A DNA stretch of 64,000 nt from an uncultured Nesterenkonia sp. GTDB taxonomy: Bacteria > Actinomycetota > Actinomycetes > Actinomycetales > Micrococcaceae. The notes under the pieces are model-generated. The model was given only the letters and a program-made list of their open reading frames with translations, searched no databases and was not told the DNA's origin. Made by a program: the position numbers and the translations under genes. Each line of letters begins with the position of its first letter. The first letter of the stretch is position 1. The stretch lies in assembly GCA_946222885.1 (NCBI GenBank), contig CAMIAK010000003.1:62001-126000 (forward strand), in the 5' to 3' direction. This document shows positions 31,285 through 40,168 of this stretch, in pieces.

Positions 31285-33318
31285 TCAGTGGCAGGATCCG
31301 TCTGTGCCCGCTGCGCCGGATCCGGTGTGGCAGGAGGCCTCGTCCTTCTCCGCGGGGAGGTCCAGCATGGGGTTGCCGTCGAAGAAGCCGGAGGGCTTCA
31401 GGTGCAGGCCGACGGTGGCCACCGGCATGACCGGCCAGTCCTCCGGGCGGACCACGTGGTGGGCGCAGAGGATGGGCCAGAGGACCAGGTCCTCGCCGTC
31501 GAGGGAGCGGTTCTTCCGGGTGTAGGCGGGCAGCCCGTCCGACTCCGGGTTCTGCGGGACGTATTCGCCGGCCGCGTAGCGCTCCCGCTCGGCGAAGGGC
31601 GTGGCCCAGAGGTGTCTGCGGGCGAAGGCGCCGCGGGCATGCTGCTGTGAGCCCGGCTGGGAGAGCGGCAGCGCGAGGGTGCCGCCGAGCTCGAGCTTAT
31701 AGCCGACCTCGCCGCCCAGGCTGTTCCTCTTCTCCGCGTGGGTGACCACCCAGGAGCGGCCGCGGAGGGGGTCGGCCAGGCGCTGGGCCTCGGATTCGGT
31801 CTTCAGCTGCGTCTTGGACTCGTACCAGGCGTTGCCCCAGGGGTTCTCCTCCGGCGGGACGACTTCGGCCTGCAGCTCGTAGAGCCTGTTGGCCGGTCCG
31901 TCCACGTTCATGTCCAGGCGGACGGCGAAGAAATGCTGGTGGTTGGGCCCGTAGAGGCCGGGGGCGATGACCTTGCCGTACTTGGGGTCCTGGCCGTCGT
32001 CGAAGGCTCCTGTGGAGAGGATGCCGGTGAGCTTGGACTCGAACTCGATGGAGCCGTCCAGGTAGAGATACCAGTAGAAGCCGTAGTCGTAGTTGCCCAC
32101 GGTGGCGAAGAAGGAGATCACCAGACGGCGGTTGCGTCGGACCTCGCCGCGGCCGGTGCGGAAGTCGGTGTGCTTCCACCCGATGCCGGCGTCCTCCTCA
32201 TGGATGCAGACGGCGTTGGGGATGGTGGCTGGCTGGCCCTCCTGGTCGCAGATGTGGGCGTCCAGGTAGGTGATCTCGCCCAGGCAGTCGCAGCCGAGCT
32301 CCAGGGAGTTGGCCAGCCCGCCCAGGCCGTATTCGCCCTCGTCGAAGACGTTCTTGTTCCAGTGGGTGTCCCCCGGGTCGCCGTAGGGCACGTACATCTC
32401 GGCCAGGGAGGCGCGGTAGAGCACGGGGCGCTCGGTGCCACGGTCGTCATAGGTGATGTCGTGCAGGACCAGGCCTTCGCGGGCGGTGAAGCCGACGCGC
32501 AGCCGCCAGTTGGCCCACTCCATGGCGTGGCCCTGCATGCTGAAGGAGGGGCCCTCCGGCTGAGTGATGTGGATGGGCTTCATCGACTCCCGGACCGCGG
32601 GGAAGTGCGGGGAGTTCTCCGGATCCGTGATGCGCTCTGCGGTGTAGTTGCCCTTCTTGGGCGGCAGCTTCACCACCCCGGTGTCCTTGATGTCCACGAT
32701 CTCGTTGCTGTCCAGGTCCACCGTGATGACCAGGTTCTCCACCGGCCGGGCGTAGGCGTTGGCGTCGTCCTCGCCTTGGATGAACACGATGGGCCGGGCG
32801 ATGCGGCGGGCGCTGGGGGCGTCGGCCGCCATGATGTGTCCGGCCGCCCATTTGTCCACCCAGGCCTTGGAGAAGTCCTCGACGCCGCGGGCACGCAGTG
32901 CCTCCTGCACGCGCGGATCCTCTCGGATCATCTGCTCACAGGCCAGGAACTCCTCCTCCGTCATGGGCGGCTGGGAGTCCGGAAGCTCGGTGAAGCTGGT
33001 GACGGCCTCGGCAGTGAGGTCGACCACGGCCTCCAGGGTGCGGTGGCCGGCGTGATCACGCAGCAGGATGAAGGCTTCGCGGGTCCAGCCGAGTGTGTGG
33101 CCGTCGGCCTGACCTGCCGGGCGGGCGGCGTCGAAGTCTCGGACCGTCTCCTTCGACGGCTCCTTCAGCTCCACGAAGACGAACCGCTGCCGGGGCGTGA
33201 ACTCCGGGTGCTGGCGGAGGATGGTGCTGGCCTTGGCGATCTCCTCCGGGCTGAGCGGCTCCAGCGGATGGAGCACGGTGAAGGTCTCGACGGCGGGCTG
33301 TGCGGCTTGCGGGGTCAC
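31285..33318 (-). CDS. Copper-containing primary-amine oxidase
   Basis: 677 residues from a GTG at 33318, preceded by GGAGAGGA; an ATG at 33360 is in frame but lies over an inverted repeat. The topaquinone motif is TVGNYDY with the modified Tyr near 410. Copper ligands appear in NHQHFFAVRLD and in the late HVVRPEDWPVMP. A preceding Asp base region, YGLGGLANSLELGCDC, is also typical. The enzyme oxidises a primary amine to an aldehyde with release of NH3 and H2O2. There is no signal peptide, so it is cytoplasmic, as in Arthrobacter phenylethylamine and histamine oxidases. The amine (aromatic, ethanolamine-like or putrescine) is not determined. Confidence 0.92.
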   Translation of the reverse strand: MTPQAAQPAVETFTVLHPLEPLSPEEIAKASTILRQHPEFTPRQRFVFVELKEPSKETVRDFDAARPAGQADGHTLGWTREAFILLRDHAGHRTLEAVVDLTAEAVTSFTELPDSQPPMTEEEFLACEQMIREDPRVQEALRARGVEDFSKAWVDKWAAGHIMAADAPSARRIARPIVFIQGEDDANAYARPVENLVITVDLDSNEIVDIKDTGVVKLPPKKGNYTAERITDPENSPHFPAVRESMKPIHITQPEGPSFSMQGHAMEWANWRLRVGFTAREGLVLHDITYDDRGTERPVLYRASLAEMYVPYGDPGDTHWNKNVFDEGEYGLGGLANSLELGCDCLGEITYLDAHICDQEGQPATIPNAVCIHEEDAGIGWKHTDFRTGRGEVRRNRRLVISFFATVGNYDYGFYWYLYLDGSIEFESKLTGILSTGAFDDGQDPKYGKVIAPGLYGPNHQHFFAVRLDMNVDGPANRLYELQAEVVPPEENPWGNAWYESKTQLKTESEAQRLADPLRGRSWVVTHAEKRNSLGGEVGYKLELGGTLALPLSQPGSQQHARGAFARRHLWATPFAERERYAAGEYVPQNPESDGLPAYTRKNRSLDGEDLVLWPILCAHHVVRPEDWPVMPVATVGLHLKPSGFFDGNPMLDLPAEKDEASCHTGSGAAGTDGSCH

Positions 33319-33355
33319 AGAGGGTCCTCTCCACGTTTCCGAGTGTTCTTCACTG

Positions 33356-33370
33356 TTCACTATGTGTGAA
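33356..33370. promoter_or_regulatory. Inverted repeat upstream of the amine oxidase gene
   Basis: TTCAC-TATGT-GTGAA is a perfect 5-5 dyad 38 bp before the GTG start, and a TTCACTGTTCAC direct repeat overlaps its left arm. It may be the operator of the XRE-cupin regulator. It also supports the shorter start for the oxidase. Confidence 0.4.
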
Positions 33371-33512
33371 TATCGGGCCGGCCGGGAGGGGGCCTGGGCA
33401 CCTTTTACATCCCCGGCGCGAAGGGTTTACGTGGGGGTTACTGGGCGGGATCCCTGCCGTCCGCGACCCTGCTGCTGCTAAGTTGACGGCCCCGCAGAAC
33501 CCACCCCATGAG

Positions 33513-33656
33513 CCACATTCCTCAGAGCTGGACCGGCTGCACGCAGCCAGTCGGACCAGGCCTGTCCGGAAGTCTTCACGCAGGCTGGCAGAGCTGCCGC
33601 GGGCTGAAGGTGTCAGTTCGCAGGAGCTGCTGGACGACCTGCGGGGCGAACGGTGA
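33513..33656 (+). pseudogene. Possible C-terminal remnant of a Phd/YefM-type antitoxin
   Basis: In the 362-bp gap between the amine oxidase and formamidase genes, a plus-strand frame ends with SSELDRLHAASRTRPVRK and ...SSQELLDDLRGER, which looks like the C-terminal toxin-binding tail of actinobacterial prevent-host-death antitoxins. The usual N-terminal DNA-binding half is absent: the upstream part of the same frame reads as non-homologous sequence with no start site, and no toxin gene follows. Best seen as a decayed relic; chance resemblance is possible. The remainder of the gap (33371-33512) shows nothing else. Confidence 0.35.
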
Positions 33657-33680
33657 TCAGCCCGGCGTCGGCGCCTCACC

Positions 33681-34691
33681 TCAGTAGCTGATGCTCCCCA
33701 GGCTGGCCGCGCGAGAGCGCATCTCCTGGTGGATGTCCTTGTAGACCGTGGCCGCGGGCAGCAGGCCCTTCTCGATCTTGGTGACCACGCTGAAATTGGT
33801 GTCCACCACATTAGCCAGCGGCACCTCCGAGATCTGGGTGAGCAGCTGATACGCATCCAGTGAGTCGAGCCCGTAGAGCTCACCCATCCAGCCGATCATG
33901 TCCACCTGACCGGCCTTCCACGCGTTCTCCAGCGGGCGAGCCGAGCCGATGGACATGATGTGGGTGTCGCTCTCCAGGCGCGGCCATGCCGGCCCGCCGC
34001 CCTTGATCAGGTCCACGATCACCGTCACGTTCATGGCACCCTCGACGGCGGTTCCGCAGGATTCGCCCTCACCCTGGCGGTAGTGCCCGTCACCCAGGGA
34101 GAAGAGCGCGCCCTCGGTGTTCACACCGAAGTAGGCCGTGGTGCCGGCACGCATCTCGGGGGTGTCCATATTGCCGCCGAAGTAGTCCGGCACCAGAGAG
34201 GTCCGCACCTCCTTCTGGGCCGGGGCCACACCTACTGTGCCCAGCATCGGATTGGTGGGAAGGGCCGCGCTGAACTCGGATCCCTGCGCCTGGAAGGCCA
34301 CCGTCTCCGAGACGCTGTCGTATTCGTAGATCCAGGTCCGCTCCGGTAGCGCGGGCTGCAGAGAAGGGTCCAGCGGGGTGCTGGTCAGGCCGCCGAAGAA
34401 GGGGATGGTCGCGGAAGCTCCCCAAGTCCGTGCCGGGGTCAGGTCCACCAGGTGCACCACCAGGGTGTCGCCGGGCTCAGCACCCTCCACATAGAAGGGG
34501 CCGCTCTGCGGGTTGAGATCGTGGCCCAGGCACTCACTGGCCTTATGGGCCGTGGAGGTCAGCGACCCGCCGAACGCATCCTGCGTCCACAGGGTCAGCA
34601 CCGTATTGGGGCGGATCCGCATCACCGAATCCGAGCCGCCGAAGGTATAGCCGAGCTGATCTGCCGTGGGGATGAAGGAGACGGTTTCCAT
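33681..34691 (-). CDS. Acetamidase/formamidase-family amide hydrolase
   Basis: 336 residues from ATG 34691, with AGGA eight bases upstream. FmdA/AmdA family features: NPQSGPFYVEGAEPGDTL, NPMLGTVGVAPA, PDYFGGNMDTPEMRAGTTAYFGVNTEGALFSLGDGHYRQGEGESCGTAVEGAM (metal-site loop). These enzymes hydrolyse formamide, acetamide or other short amides to the acid and ammonia. The gene follows the TRAP permease after 55 bp in the same direction, so it is probably the last gene of that operon. Formamide could also arise from ring cleavage in the neighbouring monooxygenase locus, but the operon argues first for a TRAP-imported amide. Confidence 0.88.
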   Translation of the reverse strand: METVSFIPTADQLGYTFGGSDSVMRIRPNTVLTLWTQDAFGGSLTSTAHKASECLGHDLNPQSGPFYVEGAEPGDTLVVHLVDLTPARTWGASATIPFFGGLTSTPLDPSLQPALPERTWIYEYDSVSETVAFQAQGSEFSAALPTNPMLGTVGVAPAQKEVRTSLVPDYFGGNMDTPEMRAGTTAYFGVNTEGALFSLGDGHYRQGEGESCGTAVEGAMNVTVIVDLIKGGGPAWPRLESDTHIMSIGSARPLENAWKAGQVDMIGWMGELYGLDSLDAYQLLTQISEVPLANVVDTNFSVVTKIEKGLLPAATVYKDIHQEMRSRAASLGSISY

Positions 34692-34746
34692 GAACACATC
34701 CTGCCAAGCCGTATGTTTCTACTCCATGACAGGCGGCCTCCGCTCC

Positions 34747-36120
34747 CTACTCCGCCGCAGACAGCTCCGGGAGGAATGTCACGATCTCCGGGACCATGAT
34801 CAGGATGGCCACGACCACCAGGTCCGCCAGGATGAAGGGCAGGATGCCCTTGAAGATCCGGCCCAACCCGGCCTCCGGGACGGAACCGGAATAGACGAAC
34901 GCGTTCATCCCCACCGGTGGGGTGATCAGTGCCATCTCAGCGACCTTCACCACCAGGATGCCGACCCAGATCCCCTCGAAGCCGTATGAGGTGAGGATCG
35001 GGTGCAGCAGAGGTGCGGCAATGAGGATCATCGAGACCCCGTCCAGGAACATCCCCAGCGGCAGCAGGAGCAGAAGACAGACGACGAGCACCAGATACGG
35101 CGAGAGGTCCGCGTCCACCACAGTGTTCACCAGTGTGCGGCTCACTCCCGAGAACGCGAGGAAGTAGGTGAAGACACCTGCTCCCACCATCAGGAGGAAA
35201 GTCATCGCGGTCAGACCCACAGCTTCGGTCAGAGAGTCCCGCACCGTGGTGAGCCACTGAGGCGGGCGAGTCCTGATCAGCAGGATGATCAGAGCGGCCA
35301 TGGCGCCGAAGGAGGCGGCCTCTGTGGGCGTCGCGATGCCCATGTAGATGGTTCCGATGGAGACCAGGAAGATCACGCCCAGGAAGAGCAGTCCCATGAA
35401 GTCGAAGCGCGCCGGGAGGGCCGGCGCCTCACGGCTCTCACCCGCCGAAGCCTCTTCTCCCTCTGAGAGCTCCGTCGGCACGGCCCTCTTCTTCGCCGCA
35501 CGCCGACGGCCGAGGCTGACCATGATCACCACCGTCACCGCATACGCCAGGATCGTCAGAAGTCCCGGCCCGATCCCGGCCAGGAGCATCGGACCGATGC
35601 TGACGTCGGTGACGACGGCGTAGAGGACCAGGACGATCGAGGGCGGGATGAGGACCCCGAGCGTGCCGCCCGCGCAGACGACACCGGCGGCCACCCGCAG
35701 TCCGTAGCCTGCCTTGACGATCGCATCGGTGGAGACGCGCGCCATCGTCGCCACGGTGGCCACACTGGACCCGGTGACCGCTGCGAAGAAGCCCGATCCC
35801 GACAGGGAGGCCAGAGCTGCCCCGCCCGGCACCCTGTGCAGGGCCCGGGAGGCCGCGTCGAAGCCGGCCTCGGCCAGCCGTGCGTTGACGGCGAAGACTC
35901 CCATCAGGATGAACAGCGGGATGACGGTGAGCGTATAGCTCGCCGAGGTGGAGAAGGGTTCGTTGGAGACGGTGCTGATCGCAGCATCGGTGCTCAGCAG
36001 CAGGACGATGCCGAGGCCGCCGGCAGCCATCAGGCTCAGGCCCACATGCAGCCGGATCGCAAGCAGTCCCAAGAAGACCGTTAGCACCACGACCAGCGCG
36101 ACGATGGTTTCAGCGCTCAT
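34747..36120 (-). CDS. TRAP transporter large permease (DctM/SiaM type)
   Basis: 457 residues with about twelve membrane segments. TRAP-T DctM signatures include ALASLSGSGFFAAVTGSSVATVATM, GVLIPPSIVLVLYAV, GIATPTEAASFGAMAALI and ITPPVGMNAFVYSG. A hydrophilic insert, AAKKRAVPTELSEGEEASAGE, lies in a central loop. The start overlaps the small-permease stop (ATGA). With DctQ and DctP it imports an organic acid using the Na+ gradient. Confidence 0.92.
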   Translation of the reverse strand: MSAETIVALVVVLTVFLGLLAIRLHVGLSLMAAGGLGIVLLLSTDAAISTVSNEPFSTSASYTLTVIPLFILMGVFAVNARLAEAGFDAASRALHRVPGGAALASLSGSGFFAAVTGSSVATVATMARVSTDAIVKAGYGLRVAAGVVCAGGTLGVLIPPSIVLVLYAVVTDVSIGPMLLAGIGPGLLTILAYAVTVVIMVSLGRRRAAKKRAVPTELSEGEEASAGESREAPALPARFDFMGLLFLGVIFLVSIGTIYMGIATPTEAASFGAMAALIILLIRTRPPQWLTTVRDSLTEAVGLTAMTFLLMVGAGVFTYFLAFSGVSRTLVNTVVDADLSPYLVLVVCLLLLLPLGMFLDGVSMILIAAPLLHPILTSYGFEGIWVGILVVKVAEMALITPPVGMNAFVYSGSVPEAGLGRIFKGILPFILADLVVVAILIMVPEIVTFLPELSAAE

Positions 36121-36659
36121 GCTTCAGCCCCGCTCTCTGCATCGGCCCTCTCCGCCTTCTCGCGCATCTCTGCACGGAACGAGAGGAATCGCTTGGCCTC
36201 CTGCCAGACGGCGAGGAGGAAGAACACTGCGAAGGAGATCAGCAGGATCAGCTTCCACGGTGCCGTCGGCAGGCGAAGCACGTCATTGGTGGTCTCCCCC
36301 CGGTCCAGCGCACTCTGGAAGACATCCGTCAGGCCCCAGAGCAGCAGGGTGCCCAGGCCCAGCAGCAGGAGGAGCCGCAGAACGGAGAAGAGTGCTCGCA
36401 GGACCGAGGGGAGCCTCTCTTCGAGGAGGCTCACTGCCACGTGTTTGCCGTTGATCTCAGCGGCCCCGAGCCCCAGAAAGGCGATCGCCACCATGAGCAT
36501 CGTCGAGATGTCGATCGTTCCCAGAATCGACCGGCCCTGCACATTCCGGCTGACGACGTCGGCGACGGTCAGGCAGACCAGGAACAGCAGGAACAGCCCA
36601 GCCAACAGGCTGAAGGCGGACGCCGTGAAACGGGCGGGCCGCGGCAGATGAGGCCTCAT
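36117..36659 (-). CDS. TRAP transporter small permease (DctQ type)
   Basis: 180 residues, four membrane helices, matching the DctQ family: VCLTVADVVSRNV near the first helix and MLMVAIAFLGLGAAEINGKHVAVSLLEERLP in the middle. It is placed nine bases after the binding-protein gene and overlaps the large-permease start, giving the standard P-Q-M order. Confidence 0.9.
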   Translation of the reverse strand: MRPHLPRPARFTASAFSLLAGLFLLFLVCLTVADVVSRNVQGRSILGTIDISTMLMVAIAFLGLGAAEINGKHVAVSLLEERLPSVLRALFSVLRLLLLLGLGTLLLWGLTDVFQSALDRGETTNDVLRLPTAPWKLILLISFAVFFLLAVWQEAKRFLSFRAEMREKAERADAESGAEA

Positions 36660-36668
36660 CGCTGGTGG

Positions 36669-37775
36669 TTATCCTTCCAGGCAGGCGACCAGGGGATCGG
36701 AGTACTCGGAGTCCTCAGTGGTCTCCTCGATGAAGAGCCTGTAGTCCTCGAGCACCGACTCGGCGTCACCGTCCTGGCCGGCCAGCCAGTCCTCAGCGAT
36801 GCCGGCCTCCTCCTGCCAGGCGGAGACCTCCTCCTCGGAGAAGCTGGAGAATTCAGCGCCCGTCTCCTGGAGCTCCTCGCAGGCCTGGTCACCGAGCTCA
36901 TCGAGCTCGTCCAGGCCGTAGCCCACGGCGTTCTCGGAGGCGGTGCGCACAGCGTCCTGATAGTCCTCCGGCATCGATTCGTAGAGGTCCTCGTTCAGGA
37001 CCACCACCGAAGAGGCATAGGAGCCGATCCCGGGCTCCACCACATAGGGGGTGCTCTCGGACAGGCCGAAGGTGGAGAGGTTCGACAGCCCCAGCGAGGT
37101 ATAGCCGTCGATGACGCCGCGCTCCATGGACTCATACACATCGGTCGCGGTCATCGCGACGGGGTTCACCCCCACAGCGAGCATCGCCTCGGAGACCACA
37201 CCGCCCGAACGGACGCTGAGACCGTCGAGGTCCTCGGGGCTCTCCGCCGGTTCGTTCAGCCCGAGGGCCGCGATGCCGATGGGCAGCGGGAAGAGCTGCT
37301 GGACTCCCTGCTGGTCGAAGTTCTCCCGGTAGGCGTCATTCTCATGGTAGAGACGGTCGAGGGCGACCATCTGGGCCTCAGGGTTGTCCGTCTCGAAAGG
37401 AAGCTCGGAGACCGTATACATCGGGAGGTCGGAAGCCGCGTAGAGCGATCCGACCTGAGCCATGTCCGCCCGCCCGTCGATGGTCGCCTGCAGCGACTCG
37501 TCGGCGTCGACCAGGCTCTCGGAGTAGTGGAACTCCACGGTGACCCCGCCGTCGGTGAGCTCTTCGACCTCATCGGCCCAACGCTGCACAGTCTTGGACT
37601 GGTCGGAGCTGTCGTTGGAGTAGGTGGTGTAGGTGAGGGTGAAGGTCTCTCCCTCACCGTCTCCGCCGCCGTCCCCTCCGCAGGCGGTCAGCCCGAGCAG
37701 CCCGACAGCCCCCAGCGCCGTGGCACGACGGATCCGGGGAGCAGGACGGCGGTCATGTGTGCGAGTGATATTCAT
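36669..37775 (-). CDS. TRAP transporter substrate-binding lipoprotein (DctP type)
   Basis: 368 residues. An unusually long basic N-terminus (THDRRPAPRIRR) precedes a lipoprotein signal ending LGLTACGGD, so it is anchored to the outside of the membrane. The body has DctP features such as VQRWADEVEELTDGGVTVEFHY and GLSVRSGGVVSEAMLAVG, where the substrate-carboxylate arginine (SVR) is visible. The ligand is probably a carboxylate that the nitrilase, aldolase and formamidase of this operon then degrade. Confidence 0.9.
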   Translation of the reverse strand: MNITRTHDRRPAPRIRRATALGAVGLLGLTACGGDGGGDGEGETFTLTYTTYSNDSSDQSKTVQRWADEVEELTDGGVTVEFHYSESLVDADESLQATIDGRADMAQVGSLYAASDLPMYTVSELPFETDNPEAQMVALDRLYHENDAYRENFDQQGVQQLFPLPIGIAALGLNEPAESPEDLDGLSVRSGGVVSEAMLAVGVNPVAMTATDVYESMERGVIDGYTSLGLSNLSTFGLSESTPYVVEPGIGSYASSVVVLNEDLYESMPEDYQDAVRTASENAVGYGLDELDELGDQACEELQETGAEFSSFSEEEVSAWQEEAGIAEDWLAGQDGDAESVLEDYRLFIEETTEDSEYSDPLVACLEG

Positions 37776-37781
37776 GGTGAA

Positions 37782-38579
37782 TCATCCATTCATAGGTGCG
37801 ACGCGGTAGCGCCTGAGTGACAGTGCGGGATTGGCTCTTCTGACATCGGCGATGCGCTCCTGGCTCAGTGTCGCCACGGCGATGTCGGTGGATTCCCCGA
37901 CGCTCGCCAGCGTGTTGCCCATCGGGTCGAGCACAGCGCTGTTGCCGGCACCTGTCGGGGCGGACTGGTCGGCCGCGATGAGATAGACGGTGTTCTCGAT
38001 CGCCCGAGCCCTGATCAGGGTGTTCCAGTGGAATTCCTTCAGGGGGCCGGGAACCCACTCGGCGGGCAGCGCGATCACGTCCGCGCCGGCGTCGACCAGC
38101 GTCCGGGTCACTTCAGGGAAACGCAGGTCGTAGCAGGTCTGCATCCCCACGGTGAAGCCCTCGACACTGAGAAGCTGCGGGGCTTCCAGGTCTCCGGCGA
38201 GCACCCTGTCGGACTCCTTGTAGCCGAAGGCGTCATAGAGATGGGTCTTCCGGTAGATCGCGGCGATCTCCCCCTCCTGGACGCCCACCAGGGTGTTGTA
38301 GATCCTTCCGTCTGATGCCGTCTCATTGATTCCCGCGACCACGGTGAGAGAGAGCTCCGAGGAGAGGCTCCTGAGTCTGGTCACGGCGGGGCCGTCGAGG
38401 CTCTCTGCGCTCTCCACGAAGCGGTCATCCATCGCGGGAACGGTGAAGATCGCATATTCCGGCAGGACGATGAGCTTCGCCCCCTCGGCCGCGGCCTCCC
38501 TGACCTTCGTCTCGATGACGGAGAGATTCCCCTCCTTATCCTCAGTCGGCGTGAACTGGACGATGGCGGTCTTCAGCAT
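37782..38579 (-). CDS. Carbon-nitrogen hydrolase (nitrilase superfamily amidase)
   Basis: 265 residues with the Glu-Lys-Cys triad: E41 in VLPEYAIF, K111 in YRKTHLYDAFGY and C149 in MQTCYDLRFPE. The length and the YDAF/YDLRFPE motifs fit the omega-amidase/Nit branch (deaminated glutathione amidase and relatives) rather than true nitrilases. It would hydrolyse an omega-amide such as a dicarboxylic-acid monoamide to the acid plus ammonia. Tightly linked: four bases after the aldolase-family gene and seven before dctP. Confidence 0.88.
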   Translation of the reverse strand: MLKTAIVQFTPTEDKEGNLSVIETKVREAAAEGAKLIVLPEYAIFTVPAMDDRFVESAESLDGPAVTRLRSLSSELSLTVVAGINETASDGRIYNTLVGVQEGEIAAIYRKTHLYDAFGYKESDRVLAGDLEAPQLLSVEGFTVGMQTCYDLRFPEVTRTLVDAGADVIALPAEWVPGPLKEFHWNTLIRARAIENTVYLIAADQSAPTGAGNSAVLDPMGNTLASVGESTDIAVATLSQERIADVRRANPALSLRRYRVAPMNG

Positions 38580-38582
38580 GGG

Positions 38583-39341
38583 TCACCTTCCTGCACTTTC
38601 GAGCTCTCTGAGGGACTTCCGGGCACCTTCGAAGCCGGCCAGCAGAGCCCCGTACTGCATGGTCAGGATGATCAGATGGGCTCCCTTCTCCAGAGCCAGC
38701 TTCTGCTCCTGCGGGCTCCAGGCGGGGAGGATCCAAGGCTTTCCGGCAGCGTTGGCGGCCTCTGCCAGATGCTGCAGATCCACCAGGTCATCAGGCCCGG
38801 CGCTGTAGGCTCCCCGATCCCGGCGCAGCGAGAGATCGGAGGGGCCGATGAATATTCCGTCCACTGTGGGAAGATCCAGGATCGCCTCGATGTCCTCGAA
38901 GGCGGAGGCGTCTTCGATCATCGGATAGCACTTGGTCCGGGTGTCCTGCTCGATCACCCAGTCGTCGTCGAAGCCTCGGTAGGCGGAGGTTCGGCCCCCG
39001 GCGAAGGAGCGGTCTCCGTGCGGCGGGAACTTGGCGTAGCCGCAGACCTGCCGGGCGTGCTCGACCGATTCGACATGGGGGATGGCCACGGCATCCGCAC
39101 CCAGGTCCAGAGCCTGCTGAATCGCCTCCCGCTGAGGGCCCAGCACCTTCACGATCACCTCCATCCCCTGGGAGCGGATGAAGGGCAGGAACCAGTTGAG
39201 GGCGGAGAGGTCGAAGGATCCGTGCTCCACGTCGAGCACCACGGTGTCGTATCCCGCGAGCTTGGCGATCTCCACCGCTGAGGCAGAAGGCTCGGAGAGC
39301 CATACTCCGTGGAGTCCTGATACCGGTTTGCTGCTGTTCAT
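38583..39341 (-). CDS. HpcH/HpaI-family class II aldolase
   Basis: 252 residues from ATG 39341, with AAAGAGG upstream; the open frame is 17 codons longer but lacks homology there. The metal-dependent barrel motifs are VVLDVEHGSFDLSAL, GADAVAIPHVESVEHARQ, PHGDRSF, CYPMIEDASAFEDIEAI and VDGIFIGPSDLSL, with Glu and Asp ligands in the expected places. Relatives cleave 4-hydroxy-2-oxo acids to pyruvate and an aldehyde. It is the promoter-proximal gene of the TRAP operon, so the imported acid is probably converted into a hydroxy-oxo acid and split. Confidence 0.88.
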   Translation of the reverse strand: MNSSKPVSGLHGVWLSEPSASAVEIAKLAGYDTVVLDVEHGSFDLSALNWFLPFIRSQGMEVIVKVLGPQREAIQQALDLGADAVAIPHVESVEHARQVCGYAKFPPHGDRSFAGGRTSAYRGFDDDWVIEQDTRTKCYPMIEDASAFEDIEAILDLPTVDGIFIGPSDLSLRRDRGAYSAGPDDLVDLQHLAEAANAAGKPWILPAWSPQEQKLALEKGAHLIILTMQYGALLAGFEGARKSLRELESAGR

Positions 39342-39388
39342 CTCGCCTCTTTCCAGAGCGTTCAATTTAAGTTGACCCGTCCATTGAT

Positions 39389-39426
39389 ACACGAGTTGTG
39401 TGTTACTAGTATGTTTCTTGTATACA
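39389..39426. promoter_or_regulatory. Operator region between the TRAP operon and its GntR gene
   Basis: The AT-rich 124-bp divergent gap contains ACAC-5-GTGT (39389-39401) and the palindrome TGTATACA (39419-39426). TNTATACA-type dyads are common for FCD-class GntR proteins, and one is encoded at 39466. Inferred regulation of both directions. Confidence 0.5.
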
Positions 39427-39465
39427 CAGAGAGTGCAACTTGTGGAACTAGGTTAGACTGAGTGT

Positions 39466-40140
39466 GTGCCGCCACACAAGAGAATCCCCAACAAAGGTCA
39501 GAAAAAACCGCCCTCAGCCCGGGAACGCGCCTACGCCTGGATCGCTTCGGCAATCCTGGCCGGCGACTATGCCGAGGGAGAGTTCCTTGATGAGGTGACG
39601 CTCTCTCTGGAAGTCGGCACCTCCCGCACCCCCGTACGTGAGGCCCTGCATCGTCTCCAGGCGGAGCGCTATGTGGACCTGGTCCCCCGCAGAGGCGCCC
39701 AGGTCCGCGTCATGACTTCCCGGGAACTGCGGGAGATCTATCAGGCCCGATTCGTCATCGAGTCCGACGCCATCACCAAGATCTGCCGGAAGCGCAAGGG
39801 CCCTCCCCCGGGGATGGCTGACCTCCTGGACGATATGGAGGAAGCCGGGCGGAATCAGGAATGGCGGAGCTTCGCCCAGATGGATCAGGTCCTCCACCTC
39901 TCTCTGGTGCGCCATCAGGGCAACTCCGTCCTCTCCGAGATGTACGAGTCCCTGGGGCCCCGGCACACCCGATTGGCTGTACGGACCCTCGTGGAGGCGA
40001 CGGAACGGCTGGAGACCATCGAGAAGGAGCACCGCGAACTCTTCGCAGCCCTGGAGGACCACGACGCCGACCGCGGGATCGATGTGCTGCGGCGGCACCT
40101 CCGCGAGATTCCGGAGATCGTCGAATCCCTCACCGGGTGA
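39466..40140 (+). CDS. GntR-family (FCD subfamily) regulator of the TRAP operon
   Basis: 224 residues from a GTG at 39466. A basic N-terminal tail precedes the winged helix: FLDEVTLSLEVGTSRTPVREALHRLQ. The FCD domain retains the metal-ligand pattern, with MDQVLHLSLV, EKEHRELF and LRRHL. It is divergent from the aldolase-nitrilase-TRAP operon and probably represses it until a carboxylate inducer binds. No clear ribosome-binding site is visible. Confidence 0.87.
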   Translation: MPPHKRIPNKGQKKPPSARERAYAWIASAILAGDYAEGEFLDEVTLSLEVGTSRTPVREALHRLQAERYVDLVPRRGAQVRVMTSRELREIYQARFVIESDAITKICRKRKGPPPGMADLLDDMEEAGRNQEWRSFAQMDQVLHLSLVRHQGNSVLSEMYESLGPRHTRLAVRTLVEATERLETIEKEHRELFAALEDHDADRGIDVLRRHLREIPEIVESLTG

Positions 40141-40168
40141 CCCGTCCCCCTTCTCCCCGCTCTGAGCC

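Noticed and set aside
31738..33369. 543-codon plus-strand open frame
   Set aside because: Antisense to the copper amine oxidase, which has all its active-site motifs.
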